DNA of 6,002 bases from positions 1-6,002 of the forward strand of contig JAICYE010000151.1 of assembly GCA_025934385.1 (NCBI GenBank). Direction: 5' to 3'. Of the stretch, positions 5,764 to 6,002 are shown one piece after another. The stretch's first letter is position 1. Each line of letters begins with the position of its first letter. Under the pieces are notes generated by a model. The model did not search any database and was not told the DNA's origin. It saw only the letters and a list, made by a program, of their open reading frames with translations. This stretch comes from Acidimicrobiia bacterium (GTDB taxonomy: Bacteria; Actinomycetota; Acidimicrobiia; IMCC26256; BP-133). A program made the position numbers and the translations under genes.

Positions 5764-5772
5764 ATTTTACCA
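5764..5772 (-). promoter_or_regulatory. Candidate extended -10 promoter for the dksA-lspA-rluD run
   Basis: On the minus strand this reads TGGTAAAAT, an extended -10 (TGnTANNNT) in one of the few AT-rich spots of the window, about 70 bases before the ATG at 5695 and just past the yggU stop. No recognisable -35 is seen. A perfect 10-bp palindrome, GGTCGCGACC (5780-5789), lies where the -35 region would be and could be an operator. Confidence 0.4.
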
Positions 5773-5792
5773 GCGTAAGGGTCGCGACCGGC

Positions 5793-6002
5793 TCATTTGC
5801 CCCGCGCTGGTCTTCCGTCGGCGGTCTTCGCCTCGTTGAGGGCGACGCGGAGGCGCTTGTCGGCCTCCTCGGCGTCGACGCCCTTCAGCCGGAACCGCTT
5901 GGCCCGGGACGACTGCCCGGAGGTGAGCTCGACGTCGTCCTCGGGGACGGCCAGCGCTTCGGCCAGGAGGCTGCGGGTGGCGTCGTTGGCCCGGCCCCCG
6001 AC
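5793..6002 (-). CDS. YggU/DUF167-family protein, C-terminal part (start beyond right edge)
   Basis: The last 69 codons of a small conserved protein. The segment VGGRANDATRSLLAEALAVP, continuing to VELTSGQSSRAKRFRLKG, matches the DUF167 (YggU) core, in which the pattern GxAN...LLAxxLxVP...VxxxxGxxSRxKxxxI is conserved. The family is small (around 100 residues), cytoplasmic and of unknown biochemical function. The 3' end adds a short polar, basic tail (KTADGRPARGK). The gene ends 97 bp before the dksA-like start and is on the same strand. In actinobacteria this neighbourhood usually borders the end of the division gene cluster (sepF, yggT, divIVA), which may lie to the right of this window. The family call is good although the protein is incomplete. 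Confidence 0.85.
   Translation of the reverse strand, partial: VGGRANDATRSLLAEALAVPEDDVELTSGQSSRAKRFRLKGVDAEEADKRLRVALNEAKTADGRPARGK

Overview
The window is very G+C-rich. It uses TTG, GTG and probably CTG start codons and carries a gene order typical of actinobacteria: a YggU-family gene, a DksA/TraR zinc-finger gene with a histone-H1-like tail, lspA and an rluD-type gene, with dnaE nearby. I take it to be chromosomal DNA of a high-GC actinobacterium. The genus cannot be read from the sequence. There are no RNA genes, insertion sequences, CRISPR arrays or phage genes, and no gene-free stretch longer than about 125 bases.

Layout, left to right. Bases 1-973 (minus) hold the N-terminal 324 codons of DNA polymerase III alpha, with its PHP domain; the rest lies beyond the left edge. 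A 124-bp divergent gap (974-1097) carries three tightly packed DnaA-box-like 9-mers. Next is a plus-strand Nudix hydrolase with an N-terminal zinc ribbon (1098-1652), overlapping tail-to-tail with a small membrane protein (1624-1869, minus). The small protein is the second gene of a pair with an alkaline-phosphatase-superfamily phosphodiesterase (1882-2985, minus). The phosphodiesterase is divergent from an Rrf2-type regulator (3066-3515, plus) across an 80-bp gap with a tandem 9-bp repeat and a 12-bp palindrome. The right part is one minus-strand run: yggU fragment (5793-6002), dksA-like gene (4874-5695), lspA (4395-4877) and rluD-type gene (3496-4398). The last three are linked by two 4-base stop/start overlaps (CTGA and TTGA).

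Working together: the right-hand run combines nucleoid or transcription control, lipoprotein maturation and RNA pseudouridylation, a common actinobacterial arrangement next to the division cluster. The Rrf2 gene is the natural candidate to control itself and the divergent phosphodiesterase/membrane-protein pair. The Nudix enzyme and dnaE share a divergent control region that DnaA could bind.

Most of the window is ordinary core genome; I see no clear new multi-gene system. The items most worth checking are the DnaA-box cluster upstream of dnaE, the likely CTG start of lspA, the Rrf2 protein with a His-rich loop in place of the cysteine triad, and the H1-like tail on the DksA protein.
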